A stretch of DNA of 64,000 nucleotides from Dipteris shenzhenensis (Eukaryota; Polypodiophyta; Polypodiopsida; Gleicheniales): NCBI GenBank assembly GCA_047967505.1, contig CM106538.1; one strand, written 5' to 3'. A program made the translations under genes and the position numbers. Below the pieces are notes generated by a model. That model did not search any database, was not told where the DNA came from, and was given only the letters and a program-made list of their open reading frames with translations. Below, piece by piece: positions 44,801 to 48,261 of this stretch. Positions within the stretch are counted from its first letter, which is position 1. The number at the start of each line of letters is the position of its first letter.

Positions 44801-47567
44801 GAGGTGGATGGTGGCTTTGTGTATAAGTATTTCCTCCCGAACCAAGAAACTGACGCAGATTGGTGGCTTTCTATGTATGTAATTTCTCCCAAATGCATGA
44901 TTGTATCAACAACTAGAAGTCACTTCCACCCTTCCTTCATTGTGTATTGGTTTGTTGAAGGACCTTTTCCTAAGGCAGGACTACCTTGAGCAGTAGAGGA
45001 ATAGGGCTTTGATATCAAAACGTTGGAAATGGGGATAAGAACACAGAAAATGGAGATGCATTGAAATGCAAGAGTTGTGTTATAAAGACTGACCAAAATG
45101 AGGTATATATTCTCTGTAAAGGAAGCTAAACCTAGGGTGAAAAACCTTCTAACTGAGGGTGTGTTCACATAAAAGACATGGTATTTGTTGCTTGCTTCCA
45201 TAGGTTGGTTTGTCAATTAGTAAATTGTGTTCACCGTATCCATAATGAAAATAAATTTTCCTTTGTTGCTTCAAGAATTTTTACCCTTGAGTGTTTCTTT
45301 TATTTGCAAGATGTATACGGATCTAAGGAGTCAACGTAATGGATTTCAGTTCTAGTTTTTAATTTAAGAAAAGCCATGGCACAGAGCGGCTAGGGGAAGC
45401 TTTGATAATTCATCTGGGACCTTCAAATCAAGTTTCCTTGCTTTAGGAACAAGGTGTCAAGTTGTATCTAACATATTGAGAGTACCACAGGTTTCTTTCA
45501 AAGGATTCTCCTCTTATTAGAGCATATGGTGCAGTACGTTTCAATGCTGACATGGAGCCATCGGTAGAGTGGAAGCCTTTTGGTTCTTTCTATTTCTTCA
45601 TACCTCAGGTGAGTATCCATGCCTCTTCTTGTTATAGAAGGCATGATCCTGTTTTGGATTCTTTTTAGTGTCTTTCTTCATGTGATACATGTAAATACAC
45701 CAATGTTTTGATTACCTGATACATTCTCAAGGCGATCTAGTCGTTTCCTAATCCTATGAATAGTACATAAGTTTTATTCGGTCCTTGAAGGTGTGTATTT
45801 TAGGGATTTGCTCATAATATGTCCCTTAGATTATTGATTAGACTTGGTTATCAATACATGCTCTGATGTTAACTACAGATAGATCAATATTTTGTATTGT
45901 TTTTCGAAGTAGACATAATGTTTATAACTAAAGTTCAGAGAATAGACTTCCTTTTTTGCTGTGGACTATCGGATGGATGCATCACCGTTCTAAGGCACTT
46001 GTAAACCTACATCAATCCCTCGCGTGTAAAATGAGAGAAGCGTATAGCCCAAACTTGTCCAAAGATAAAGCAGACAGAAAGCTAGTCTGATGTGAAGGGC
46101 ATAAGGCAGTGGTATCCCCTCTGAAGATTAAACAATCACCACAATTTTGTAGGTTTTTGTTTGTCACTGCAATGAATGTAGTAACAATATTTTACAATGG
46201 TAACACTGCAACAATGAATGTAGTAACAATATTTTACAATGGTAGAGGCATTTATCAAGGCTATAGCCAGCAGGTTAATGGCCCAGGGTGGTTTTATAGA
46301 TACAAATGAGAATTCATATGTATTGTCTAGGCCATGAGTGGACTGCATGTTAAGCGCCTATTAGATGCTATTCAAGCTAGGCCTTCAAGTGCCAAGGCTT
46401 CTTTATATGCGACCCTCTCATGTTTGTAGTTTCATTGTTAGGTTGTATTCTGAATTCACATTAGTGAACTCAGTGCTTATATATACCCCCTCCATATGGC
46501 ATCCTTTTCTTACTACTACTACACCTAATCCATTTCAAAATATTTGCGAGCGAACAATACAAAATCCTTCATGTGACTTTGATCTCTTGTTTTCCAGTCT
46601 GTACTCCATGCATTTGCTTTAGTAATTATAGATATCCATACTTTTGCAATGTAGTTGTGAACAGCGACTTGACACATGCTAATTTGTTTCCCAAAGCTTC
46701 TAAATAGAAATTTTCAGAATGAAGCCTGCATGTGGAAATGTGCCTCTTGAATATCAACAGATTGGTAAGTTGTTGAAAACTGTGATGGCATGGCTTTTTT
46801 TGTATTAGTACAATAGGTAATTTGAGATAAGTTGCAGATCTGGAATTACTGTTTGGACATTAACTCAAGGGCATGCAATATCTGTGCAGTTCTGTTGAAT
46901 GCTTTATGCTTGTATTTTGTACTTGAAACATTTGCTTGCAGGGCACAAGAATGTGGCATCCTTAGTTATATTTGAACCAAAACTTTCCTCTCCACTTATA
47001 AGTTCTCATTTTAGCTCTGGTTGCCCTTTATGTAAAAACCTGCTGTATTTACCTTGTCCTTCAGGGCTTTGGAAATGAATTCAGTGTGTGCTTTTGTGAA
47101 ACAATATTCAATGCTTACAGTGGCTTGATGCTGCCTCAGGTTGAGTTTTGTGAGTGTCCGGGCTGCTCCCTTCTGGCAGTGAATATTGCATGGGATGAAG
47201 CATTGGGTTGGTCTTTCAATAATGCTGTGGCTATTGCTTTAAAGTCCCTTCTGCTGGTATGACATCCTCAATGCAGAATCTACAACGCTAGATAATGGTG
47301 GAGGGACTTTTTGAACTTGGTTATGGAAAGCTTACTCTGTATTTATATATTCTGATTCCTGAACAGGTTTCTGATGGCATTTCTATGCCAAATGAGAGGC
47401 CCTTTCCAAGAATATTGCAAAAGGAACATGTGCCATGTGAACGAGCTTGGCATGATATAATGAAAGAACTCTTGGGAACTTTAGAATACAATGATGCAAA
47501 ACATGCATCTGCTTCAGAGAAATCTCTCCTGGATCCTTATTTTGGTGATACAATGGGGTTATCAAAG
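11153..47567 (+). CDS. ICS: Isochorismate synthase-type (MenF) gene, seven exons, 3' part not in window
   Basis: The exons are 11153-11350, 11648-11863, 16858-16966, 35312-35432, 45491-45608, 47140-47256 and 47367-47567. All introns start GT and end AG, and phases run 0,0,1,2,0,0 without a stop, giving 360 codons. The protein matches the N-terminal half of plant isochorismate synthase / the MenF module of PHYLLO. It has a Ser/Pro-rich plastid transit-like start, LPAVLSLSDATDALRRAV, SNPPRLASGILRFQ, ALTWLQSQP, GIAGIGHAVLFKG, SPLIRAYGAVRF, VEWKPFGSFYFFIPQ and LLAVNIAWDEALGW. The family converts chorismate to isochorismate in plastids for phylloquinone and, in many plants, salicylate. Catalytic C-terminal residues are not seen, so the gene either continues past 64 kb or is split or truncated. 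ICS versus PHYLLO cannot be settled. Exons 1 and 2 are the least certain boundaries. Confidence 0.8.
11648..11863 (+). CDS. ICS: ICS-like exon 2
   Basis: It is 72 codons, phase 0 at both ends. The diagnostic block is LPAVLSLSDATDALRRAV followed by LQSNPPRLASGILRFQ, which aligns with the family's start of homology (TLP…L…A…LK..PP..SG..RFQV). The donor is taken at CAG/GTACAA (11863/11864) because family spacing then joins RFQ to VALSIEITALTWL of exon 3; a later GTAAGA at about 11886 is an alternative. The acceptor TTTGGCAG/GTAAAA is plausible but poor in pyrimidines. The frame is open further upstream to about 11600, so the 5' edge is uncertain. Confidence 0.72.
11864..12389. other. Intron 2, first part
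   Basis: No coding, RNA or repeat structure is recognised. Short open frames do not resemble known families. Confidence 0.5.
12390..13035 (-). pseudogene. Ty3/gypsy reverse transcriptase fragment
   Basis: On the minus strand between about 13030 and 12840 the translation gives MPLGLTNALAAFQLMRND, then LGKFVVAFLNDVLIYSK. These are the RT motifs '[13 protein letters not shown]' and 'FLDDILIYSK' with the catalytic DD changed to ND. Frames then break, and a 145-residue open frame (12827-12390) follows that may be decayed downstream pol but has no clear motif. It is a small orphan of an old insertion within the host intron. Confidence 0.6.
13036..13476. other. Intron 2 spacer
   Basis: About 440 bp in which I see no gene, repeat or element boundary. 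Confidence 0.4.
13477..14320 (-). pseudogene. LINE (family A) endonuclease domain
   Basis: The minus-strand start MAVWNCNGTL (14320) is followed by IIFYTETHESPERGL (catalytic E) and an interrupted GDFN motif reading LLRDFNARTRD (about 13870). The C-terminal block then reads HDLIIYNGLQRWSSSEGFTC and DYLLGALDF. This is the EEP endonuclease of a non-LTR retrotransposon. Frames change at about 13919 and 13764. Sequence ends at about 13477 inside the domain, so RT is not attached on this side. The same family's endonuclease end recurs at 24190-24384. Confidence 0.75.
14502..15790 (-). pseudogene. LINE (family A) reverse transcriptase and C-terminal domain
   Basis: Minus strand, from about 15790 down: RT motif KQGCPLSPTLFGLYIDEITS and catalytic ILLYADDIVLISSS (about 15590). 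Next come a thumb region with TYRDETVEIVQSYTYL (15430-15380) and the LARLERQCFQAHFQD block. The family-specific C-terminal domain follows (WRRFERLQVTMGSRI at 15182 onward), with a Cys-His signature CMLCTLGVVEIEEHFLYTC near 14540. Upstream RT is missing and frames shift near 15500 and 15200. The catalytic YADD is intact. It lies immediately 5' (minus sense) of the endonuclease piece at 14320-13477, the reverse of the usual EN-RT order. Confidence 0.82.
15791..16857. repeat. Intron 2 end with a ~240 bp spaced tandem duplication
   Basis: Segments at about 15912-16024 and 16147-16259 resemble each other: both carry CTTGCTTCTGCCTTCT or CTTTGCTTCTGCCTTCT, then CATACTGTATCATGAA-like and CTGTACTTGTT sequence. 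The rest of the stretch to exon 3 shows no gene. Confidence 0.55.
16858..16966 (+). CDS. ICS: ICS-like exon 3
   Basis: It is 109 nt, entering in phase 0 and leaving in phase 1. It encodes VALSIEITALTWLQSQPQCS and then ELLPRLYFSPRGHRGE, the family block 'aL.WL.sQP…LPr.yFS.R'. The acceptor is GGAATTGAAG/GTCGCC and the donor GAGAAG/GTACAC. It lies 5 kb from exon 2, the intron between holding gypsy and LINE fragments. The match is clear and no frame problem is seen. Confidence 0.82.
17096..17127. repeat. GA / AAAG microsatellite
   Basis: A run of GAGA followed by six to seven AAAG units. It lies at the 3' side of the minus-strand LINE at 17.1-22.3 kb, so it may be the remnant of that element's simple-repeat tail. 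Confidence 0.6.
17128..18680 (-). pseudogene. LINE C-terminal domain of family A, joined to another LINE
   Basis: Minus strand, 18680 down to 17312, with a frame change near 17830. It encodes RLFNTLVRPTVMYAAPFWGC, WRRFERLQVIMGSRMIRSKP, a long conserved middle, and the Cys-His signature CKICTMGAVETEEHFLCVC. An Arg-rich tail follows (PRPPPPRETFRQMQIRELFA). Residues align with the 15182-14502 copy. It is preceded without a break by an L1-type RT end (FCIAAGAHIKC) from a different LINE family, making a chimeric protein. The function of this domain in family A is unknown; the Cys-His group suggests nucleic acid binding. Confidence 0.75.
18681..20909 (-). pseudogene. L1-type LINE ORF2: endonuclease and reverse transcriptase
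   Basis: Starts MRIVSWNIQGLGG at 20909. The endonuclease keeps LMLQEHKLDGRYC (QE), SWIIGGDFNMVE (GDFN) and is followed by a linker. RT begins in a second frame (19822-18995) with LHKGSCPRSDGLTPFF, LIHLIPKGG, WRPITLLGTLYKILAKAISL, TGFVHSRSI and AILLLDFEKAYDKVDW. A third frame (18940-18749) gives VRHGCPLAPFLFLF and ELADDIAILL, where the catalytic YADD is LADD. The RT ends at FCIAAGAHIKC and fuses to the family A tail. Two frameshifts and the Y-to-L change show it is inactive. The arrangement is typical of plant L1-like elements. Confidence 0.85.
20906..22284 (-). pseudogene. L1-type LINE ORF1 (gag-like)
   Basis: A 205-residue frame from 22284 carries RARVCHLTLCSHPRFPPLHL and LPGDLAGHLTDVCLLGRGFF, resembling the DUF4283-like RNA-binding region of plant L1 ORF1. 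A frameshift follows; in a third frame near 21630-21590 lies a CCHC knuckle CRICTTLGHFTRNC. The C-terminal part (21427-20906) is Ser/Pro-rich and ends SSSRR. Its TGA stop overlaps the ORF2 ATG (ATGA at 20909-20906). ORF1 proteins bind the element RNA. It is broken by at least two frameshifts. Confidence 0.72.
22380..22995. repeat. Very G-rich purine tract
   Basis: About 600 bp made almost wholly of G and A on the + strand (GGGGGAGGGAGAGGGAGG-like words, AGCGGGGTAGGGAGGG repeats). It lies upstream of the minus-strand LINE ORF1, so the LINE's 5' region would be C/T-rich on its coding strand. Many runs of three or more G could form G-quadruplexes. The long open frames across it in several directions are products of low complexity. 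Confidence 0.85.
23030..23175. repeat. Fragment with repeated CAGCATTAAATGATCCGYAC and CCGTACAGC words
   Basis: AGCCAGCATTAAATGATCCG occurs at about 23022 and 23061, with several CCGTACAGC-type words up to 23155. The CCGTAC word also fills the leader of the copia element at 24720-25060, so this may be a scrap of a related element or host sequence of the same kind. Confidence 0.5.
23176..24037. other. Intron 3 spacer
   Basis: No gene recognised. GC-moderate sequence with short open frames only. It probably belongs to an old element whose gag knuckle lies at 24038-24125. Confidence 0.35.
24038..24125 (-). pseudogene. Retroelement gag zinc knuckle fragment
   Basis: Minus strand translation gives ACGYCGR, a stop, then GHNEKNCYQKAFDNEYKEGR. 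This is a CCHC knuckle (C-x2-C-x4-H-x4-C, the stop falling inside the loop). Only this small piece is recognisable; it resembles gag of LTR elements. Confidence 0.5.
24190..24384 (+). pseudogene. LINE (family A) endonuclease, left of copia insertion
   Basis: The + strand frame reads ALLDLGRMHDLLIYNGLDRW, SGGFTCFPHGGGFSVVDYIM and GSPA, aligning with the end of the family A endonuclease at 13764-13500. It is cut at 24384 by the copia LTR and resumes at 30281 after the CTGCC target duplication. Confidence 0.75.
24385..24641 (+). repeat. Copia left LTR
   Basis: 257 bp, TGTTGGAATT…TTTCCTTCA. It contains a TC run near its end and short inverted stretches (AAGGTTTTGTCACTATGACA, then AAACCTT) that form a small hairpin just upstream of the likely R region. 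Confidence 0.95.
24642..24655 (+). promoter_or_regulatory. Copia primer binding site
   Basis: TTTGGTATCAGAGC directly follows the LTR. TGGTATCAGAGC is the complement of the 3' end of plant initiator methionine tRNA, the usual primer for copia minus-strand synthesis. Confidence 0.92.
24715..25065 (+). repeat. CCGTAC-rich leader array
   Basis: Roughly 17 CCGTAC words plus related TCGTAC and GTACGG words occur in about 340 bp between the primer binding site and gag. Spacing is irregular, and short sub-repeats are present (CGCCGAAACTGTTCGTC twice). GTAC is self-complementary, so the stretch offers many pairing possibilities in the RNA. It is not coding; the open frames across it share this bias on both strands. 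Confidence 0.8.
25645..29988 (+). CDS. Copia gag-pol polyprotein with one in-frame stop
   Basis: One frame of about 1447 codons starts MAHQNQNDFQFGG and ends at 29988, broken only by TAA at 26386-26388. Gag has DKLDGTNYSLWSFMVRN and, after the stop, a CCHC knuckle CHYCKKPGHHIAEC (26497-26538). Protease: TWYFDSGASKHI (about 26808-26840). Integrase: CEGCILGIMHRF, IHSDVCGPM, LRTDRGGEYLS and NGKAERKNRTLME. RT: YVDDLLLTGS (about 29038-29067). RNase H: YSDSDWAGD, SSCEAEYRA, DSQSAIAVA and KHIEVHYHYV. The polyprotein makes particles, copies RNA to DNA and integrates it. The stop lies between gag core and knuckle; it could be a recent nonsense mutation or a point of programmed readthrough, which I cannot decide. 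All catalytic residues checked are intact. Confidence 0.93.
30013..30023 (+). promoter_or_regulatory. Copia polypurine tract
   Basis: CTGCAGGGGGG immediately precedes the right LTR. Purine runs here prime plus-strand DNA synthesis in LTR elements. Confidence 0.85.
30024..30280 (+). repeat. Copia right LTR
   Basis: 257 bp, identical to the left copy except for one base in the poly-pyrimidine stretch. It is followed by the target duplication CTGCC. Confidence 0.95.
30281..31850 (+). pseudogene. LINE (family A), right of copia insertion
   Basis: It resumes the endonuclease end (FTSRITDFTIAPLPPGAD) and then a linker with YRRLVRRKKLDFVRQNEKEL and KDFWRRFLEGR. RT follows with INTISPIHKAGDPMNPKNY and IMIGHVMSKIYASVL. 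At about 31400 sequence jumps from the RT motif (TMDHILALRCIIEEDLQ) to the extreme C-terminus (YYEIRGRFYCLFRD, FLSYPDQRCLASFIHEVLGH). The catalytic RT and most of the C-terminal domain are therefore deleted. A GC-rich 3' region runs to a GATGAT microsatellite. Several frame changes occur. Confidence 0.75.
31251..31402 (+). repeat. 76 bp tandem duplication inside LINE RT
   Basis: Two units begin GTCGAGGATAGAGCAGTGGC at 31251 and 31327 and differ at about two bases. Each codes the AGFKRDYGTMDHILAL motif. The 76 bp length breaks frame, so it arose after loss of function or caused it. Confidence 0.85.
31893..31945. repeat. CTG / ATG trinucleotide microsatellite
   Basis: CTGCTGCTGCTG followed by ATGATGATGATGATTATGATGA. 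It may be the simple-repeat 3' end of the preceding LINE. Confidence 0.6.
31960..32391 (-). pseudogene. Copia gag N-terminal fragment
   Basis: Minus frame from ATG at 32391: LVVKVNGRNFLSSHLFVQLL, MAKGLWGFVSGSEK, then DLKNERALCLLGRALG and AAQNWSMLESLF. It follows the UBN2-type copia gag pattern (…W…L…i..i.…A…W..L). It ends near 31960 against the LINE tail, so the element is truncated and only its 5' end remains. Confidence 0.7.
32431..32750 (-). repeat. Copia 5' LTR and primer binding site (minus strand)
   Basis: TGGTATCAGAGCC on the minus strand (32443-32431) lies two bases from an LTR end …GATATCCAACA (minus), i.e. TGTTGGATATC at 32446 on the + strand. The outer LTR edge is uncertain; AATCTTCACA at 32741-32750 is a candidate. 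There is no second LTR in the window. Confidence 0.55.
32762..32930. repeat. TA / CATA microsatellite
   Basis: A (TA)n run at about 32790-32810, then TATGTATG and CATACATACATACATA arrays. Translations of it are meaningless Tyr/Ile/His repeats. Confidence 0.95.
32935..34280 (-). pseudogene. LINE (family A) fragment with internal duplication
   Basis: Minus strand, from 34280: NTITPIHKAGHPMSP (RT palm entry), then scattered RT. Then CYIDKLETFIGTLPEACYSL and IQVLLYADNVALL (catalytic YADD changed to YADN; about 33770). The thumb EGVASYTYLGVLFSRPTSTM follows, then the start of the C-terminal domain (MERLQVLLISRMVHNKLSIL). About 250 bp of the C-terminal side occurs twice in tandem (about 32975-33165 and 33255-33440). 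Several frameshifts are present. Confidence 0.72.
34290..35311. other. End of intron 3
   Basis: About 1 kb, AT-rich, without a recognised gene or element. The last 60 bases before exon 4 are T-rich, as expected before a splice acceptor. Confidence 0.45.
35312..35432 (+). CDS. ICS: ICS-like exon 4
   Basis: It is 121 nt, entering phase 1 and leaving phase 2. With the carried base the codons read VGSGFHGENADIFKGIAGIG, then HAVLFKGEKALSSKDLKSLK. It matches the family segment 'vaGiGsAvlF…sw.sikRfLs'. The acceptor is ATTATAGAG/TTGG; the AG two bases upstream would break frame. The donor is AAGAG/GTGTGC. It stands alone between an 18.3 kb and a 10.1 kb intron. Confidence 0.82.
35433..37019. repeat. 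Start of intron 4 with two short repeat clusters
   Basis: At 36240-36390 the words ATCAATTCTTGAATC and CATCATTGTATCAATTCT recur in loose tandem. At 36774-36870 three ~33 bp units of the kind TTTTAGGGTTTCAAGGCTGA occur in a row. No gene is recognised in the rest. Confidence 0.5.
37020..37723 (-). pseudogene. Copia gag fragment
   Basis: Minus frame start MAQSNQMTFLACL (37723). It contains GWMAPTIPLSPEFMVRNLLF, QRRWNTRDT and, after a frame change, MHNEGHSMANHVTTIQDLQE and TTLNSLLESYLSFHTSLNLS. It aligns with gag of the young copia (25645 onward) but is much diverged. Only gag remains. Confidence 0.75.
37724..38840 (-). mobile_element. Leader and probable 5' LTR of the same copia
   Basis: Minus strand from about 38840 shows CTAATGTAATAAGGGGCTAG and GGGTTTTTCCCCC, resembling the young copia LTR (CCAATGTAATATAATAAG…TTTTTCCCCC). 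No clear primer binding site follows, so the boundary near 38600 is uncertain. The 850 bp leader has no gene. Confidence 0.4.
39040..42185 (+). pseudogene. Ty3/gypsy pol, strongly decayed
   Basis: RT pieces: IKPSSSPWSSLVLLVKKKDG (39128-39180), [27 protein letters not shown] and VLFDDVLIYAK (about 39485-39520; the catalytic DD is retained). RNase H: NEPFVVEISASDFAVAVVLL (about 39930-39990). Integrase core is not readable. The integrase C-terminus is clear at 41750-41937 (LSPRYCGPSLILERIRALAY, VHLVFHSSRLKRN). A tail TNFVFKDKNHS and purine tract AAGGGGAAGGGA lead to an LTR-like TGTTATG at 42188. Over a dozen stops and frameshifts. The 5' half is missing. Confidence 0.78.
41000..41110 (+). pseudogene. 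Cys-His fragment inside the gypsy pol
   Basis: The + frame gives CLYCHSAVESVQHC, matching the C-x2-C…H-x(1-5)-C pattern found at the C-terminal end of LINE ORF2 proteins. It lies in a region (about 40930-41640) that interrupts the gypsy frame order, so a LINE scrap may have inserted here. The evidence is one motif only. Confidence 0.35.
42188..42600 (+). repeat. Possible 3' LTR of the decayed gypsy
   Basis: TGTTATGTCAACC follows a purine tract. No left partner is found before 39040, so the end cannot be fixed; the bound given is only where copia gag begins on the other strand. Confidence 0.35.
42600..43323 (-). pseudogene. Copia gag fragment, second lineage
   Basis: The minus start MASTLPIPSFGDLGKLDGTN (spread over two frames, from about 43320) is followed by degraded sequence. 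An open frame (42952-42548) then reads SSRVAKILFDMLPGGYKGFL, TTMIAMQRSAPVTVEEL and KKKLARRIDG. It is typical copia gag ('LDGTNY..W', 'iL..LP..y..f…'). It differs from the other copia gags here. No pol or LTR is recognised around it. Confidence 0.65.
43324..44129. other. Intron 4 spacer
   Basis: No gene recognised; two overlapping minus-strand open frames (43370-43923) show no family resemblance. It may be leader of the adjoining copia. Confidence 0.4.
44130..44380 (-). pseudogene. Copia gag scrap, third
   Basis: Minus translation gives DLEMHKGEIMADHLTKI, a stop, then DLWKQPLNINEVISEKELIS. It matches the gag stretch 'm.eGdsm..HLtk..dL..qL..i.evi.d.el'. About 80 residues are recognisable. Confidence 0.6.
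44381..45490. other. End of intron 4, with possible LTR edge
   Basis: At 45004-45020 the minus strand reads TTTTGATATCAAAGCCC after …CATTTCCAACG, a weak primer-binding-site look-alike. The copia scrap at 44130-44380 may thus have had its 5' LTR at about 45021-45240. Nothing else is recognised. Confidence 0.25.
45491..45608 (+). CDS. ICS: ICS-like exon 5
   Basis: It is 118 nt, entering phase 2 and leaving phase 0. It codes RFLSKDSPLIRAYGAVRFNA then VEWKPFGSFYFFIPQ, among the most conserved parts of plant ICS/PHYLLO MenF (RfLS…PLIRAYG..RF…VEW..FG.FYF.VPQ). The acceptor is TACCACAG/GTTTC and the donor CCTCAG/GTGAGT, a perfect consensus. This exon alone is enough to name the family. Confidence 0.9.
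45609..47139. other. Intron 5
   Basis: 1,531 bp. A near-exact 37 bp tandem repeat (CAATGAATGTAGTAACAATA followed by TTTTACAATGGTA) occurs at about 46170 and 46211. No gene or element otherwise. Confidence 0.55.
47140..47256 (+). CDS. ICS: ICS-like exon 6
   Basis: It is 39 codons, phase 0 on both sides: VEFCECPGCSLLAVNIAWDE, then ALGWSFNNAVAIALKSLLL. It fits the family's 'vEf.E..g.SmLAatiAWD..LsWt.e.Ai..L'. The acceptor is GCCTCAG/GTTGAG and the donor CTGCTG/GTATGA. It is followed by a 110 bp intron, the shortest in the gene. Confidence 0.88.
47367..47567 (+). CDS. ICS: ICS-like exon 7
   Basis: It is 67 codons, phase 0 on both sides. It begins VSDGISMPNERPF and contains EHVPCERAWHDIMKELL, corresponding to the 'hvP….W…v..al' helix before the chorismate-binding domain. 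It ends MGLSK, where the family continues into V[VI]LAR of the catalytic domain. The acceptor is CTGAACAG/GTTTCT and the donor TCAAAG/GTACTT. A 20-odd residue insertion (about residues 42-63 of the exon) is unusual. No following exon is recognised up to 64000. Confidence 0.78.
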
Positions 47568-48260
47568 GTACTTTTTTTGACTGGATTGGAACTGCTAGCA
47601 AATGGTTCTTTATGATGGTTTGATGCTTCTTTCTAGGCTGGAAACAAAGGTGATGCCTTTTGTTCAGTCAACAAATTGTGCGTGAAACAATGCACATTGG
47701 ACGATAATGTAAAATTCTATCACTGGATCTTTCGAAAAGAATATACATGGTCATGAGAGTAAAGTATATGTGGTATGGATCAAATCTTTCCATGGTGATA
47801 GTAGAAAAGCCTTCTACATGATGGGAGATTCTTTTTCTTTGTCATTATCTCAAAGGTGCATAACTTTTCTTTAACTTCTTAACCCTGTAATTATATACAT
47901 AGCTATGGGAGGAATCTTCTAGTAAGTCTGTAGAAGTGTGTGTTCATACAGATGTACATACTATGCATTTGTACATATATGCAAGCGTGCATACGTAATG
48001 AACCTCAAATGCAAGTGCATGTTGACCCTCTTGACGTTGACACCTCCAAACTGTCATGGAAAGTGAGTCCGTTAGCTGTGCTTTGACTAAGCTTTTGAAG
48101 TTATGAAGAATGAATCTTTAGGTTACATTCTATGCAAATAGTGAATGCCATTATTGAAAGACCCTTATTCAGGTCTTGTGACTAAGCTGGAAGTCATGAA
48201 GGATGAATATTTATGTTACATTCTATACAAATGTTGGATGCCATTATTGAAAGACCCTGA
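47568..48260. repeat. Downstream of exon 7, with ~90 bp tandem duplication
   Basis: The segment ending GCCATTATTGAAAGACCC occurs at about 48095-48166 and again at about 48190-48257, each preceded by GAAT…TTACATTCTAT. No next ICS exon is found. Confidence 0.6.
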
Positions 48261-48261
48261 A

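Noticed and set aside
47295-47615. 106-residue single-exon gene
   Set aside because: Its core is exon 7 of the ICS-like gene; the ends are intron sequence read through splice sites.
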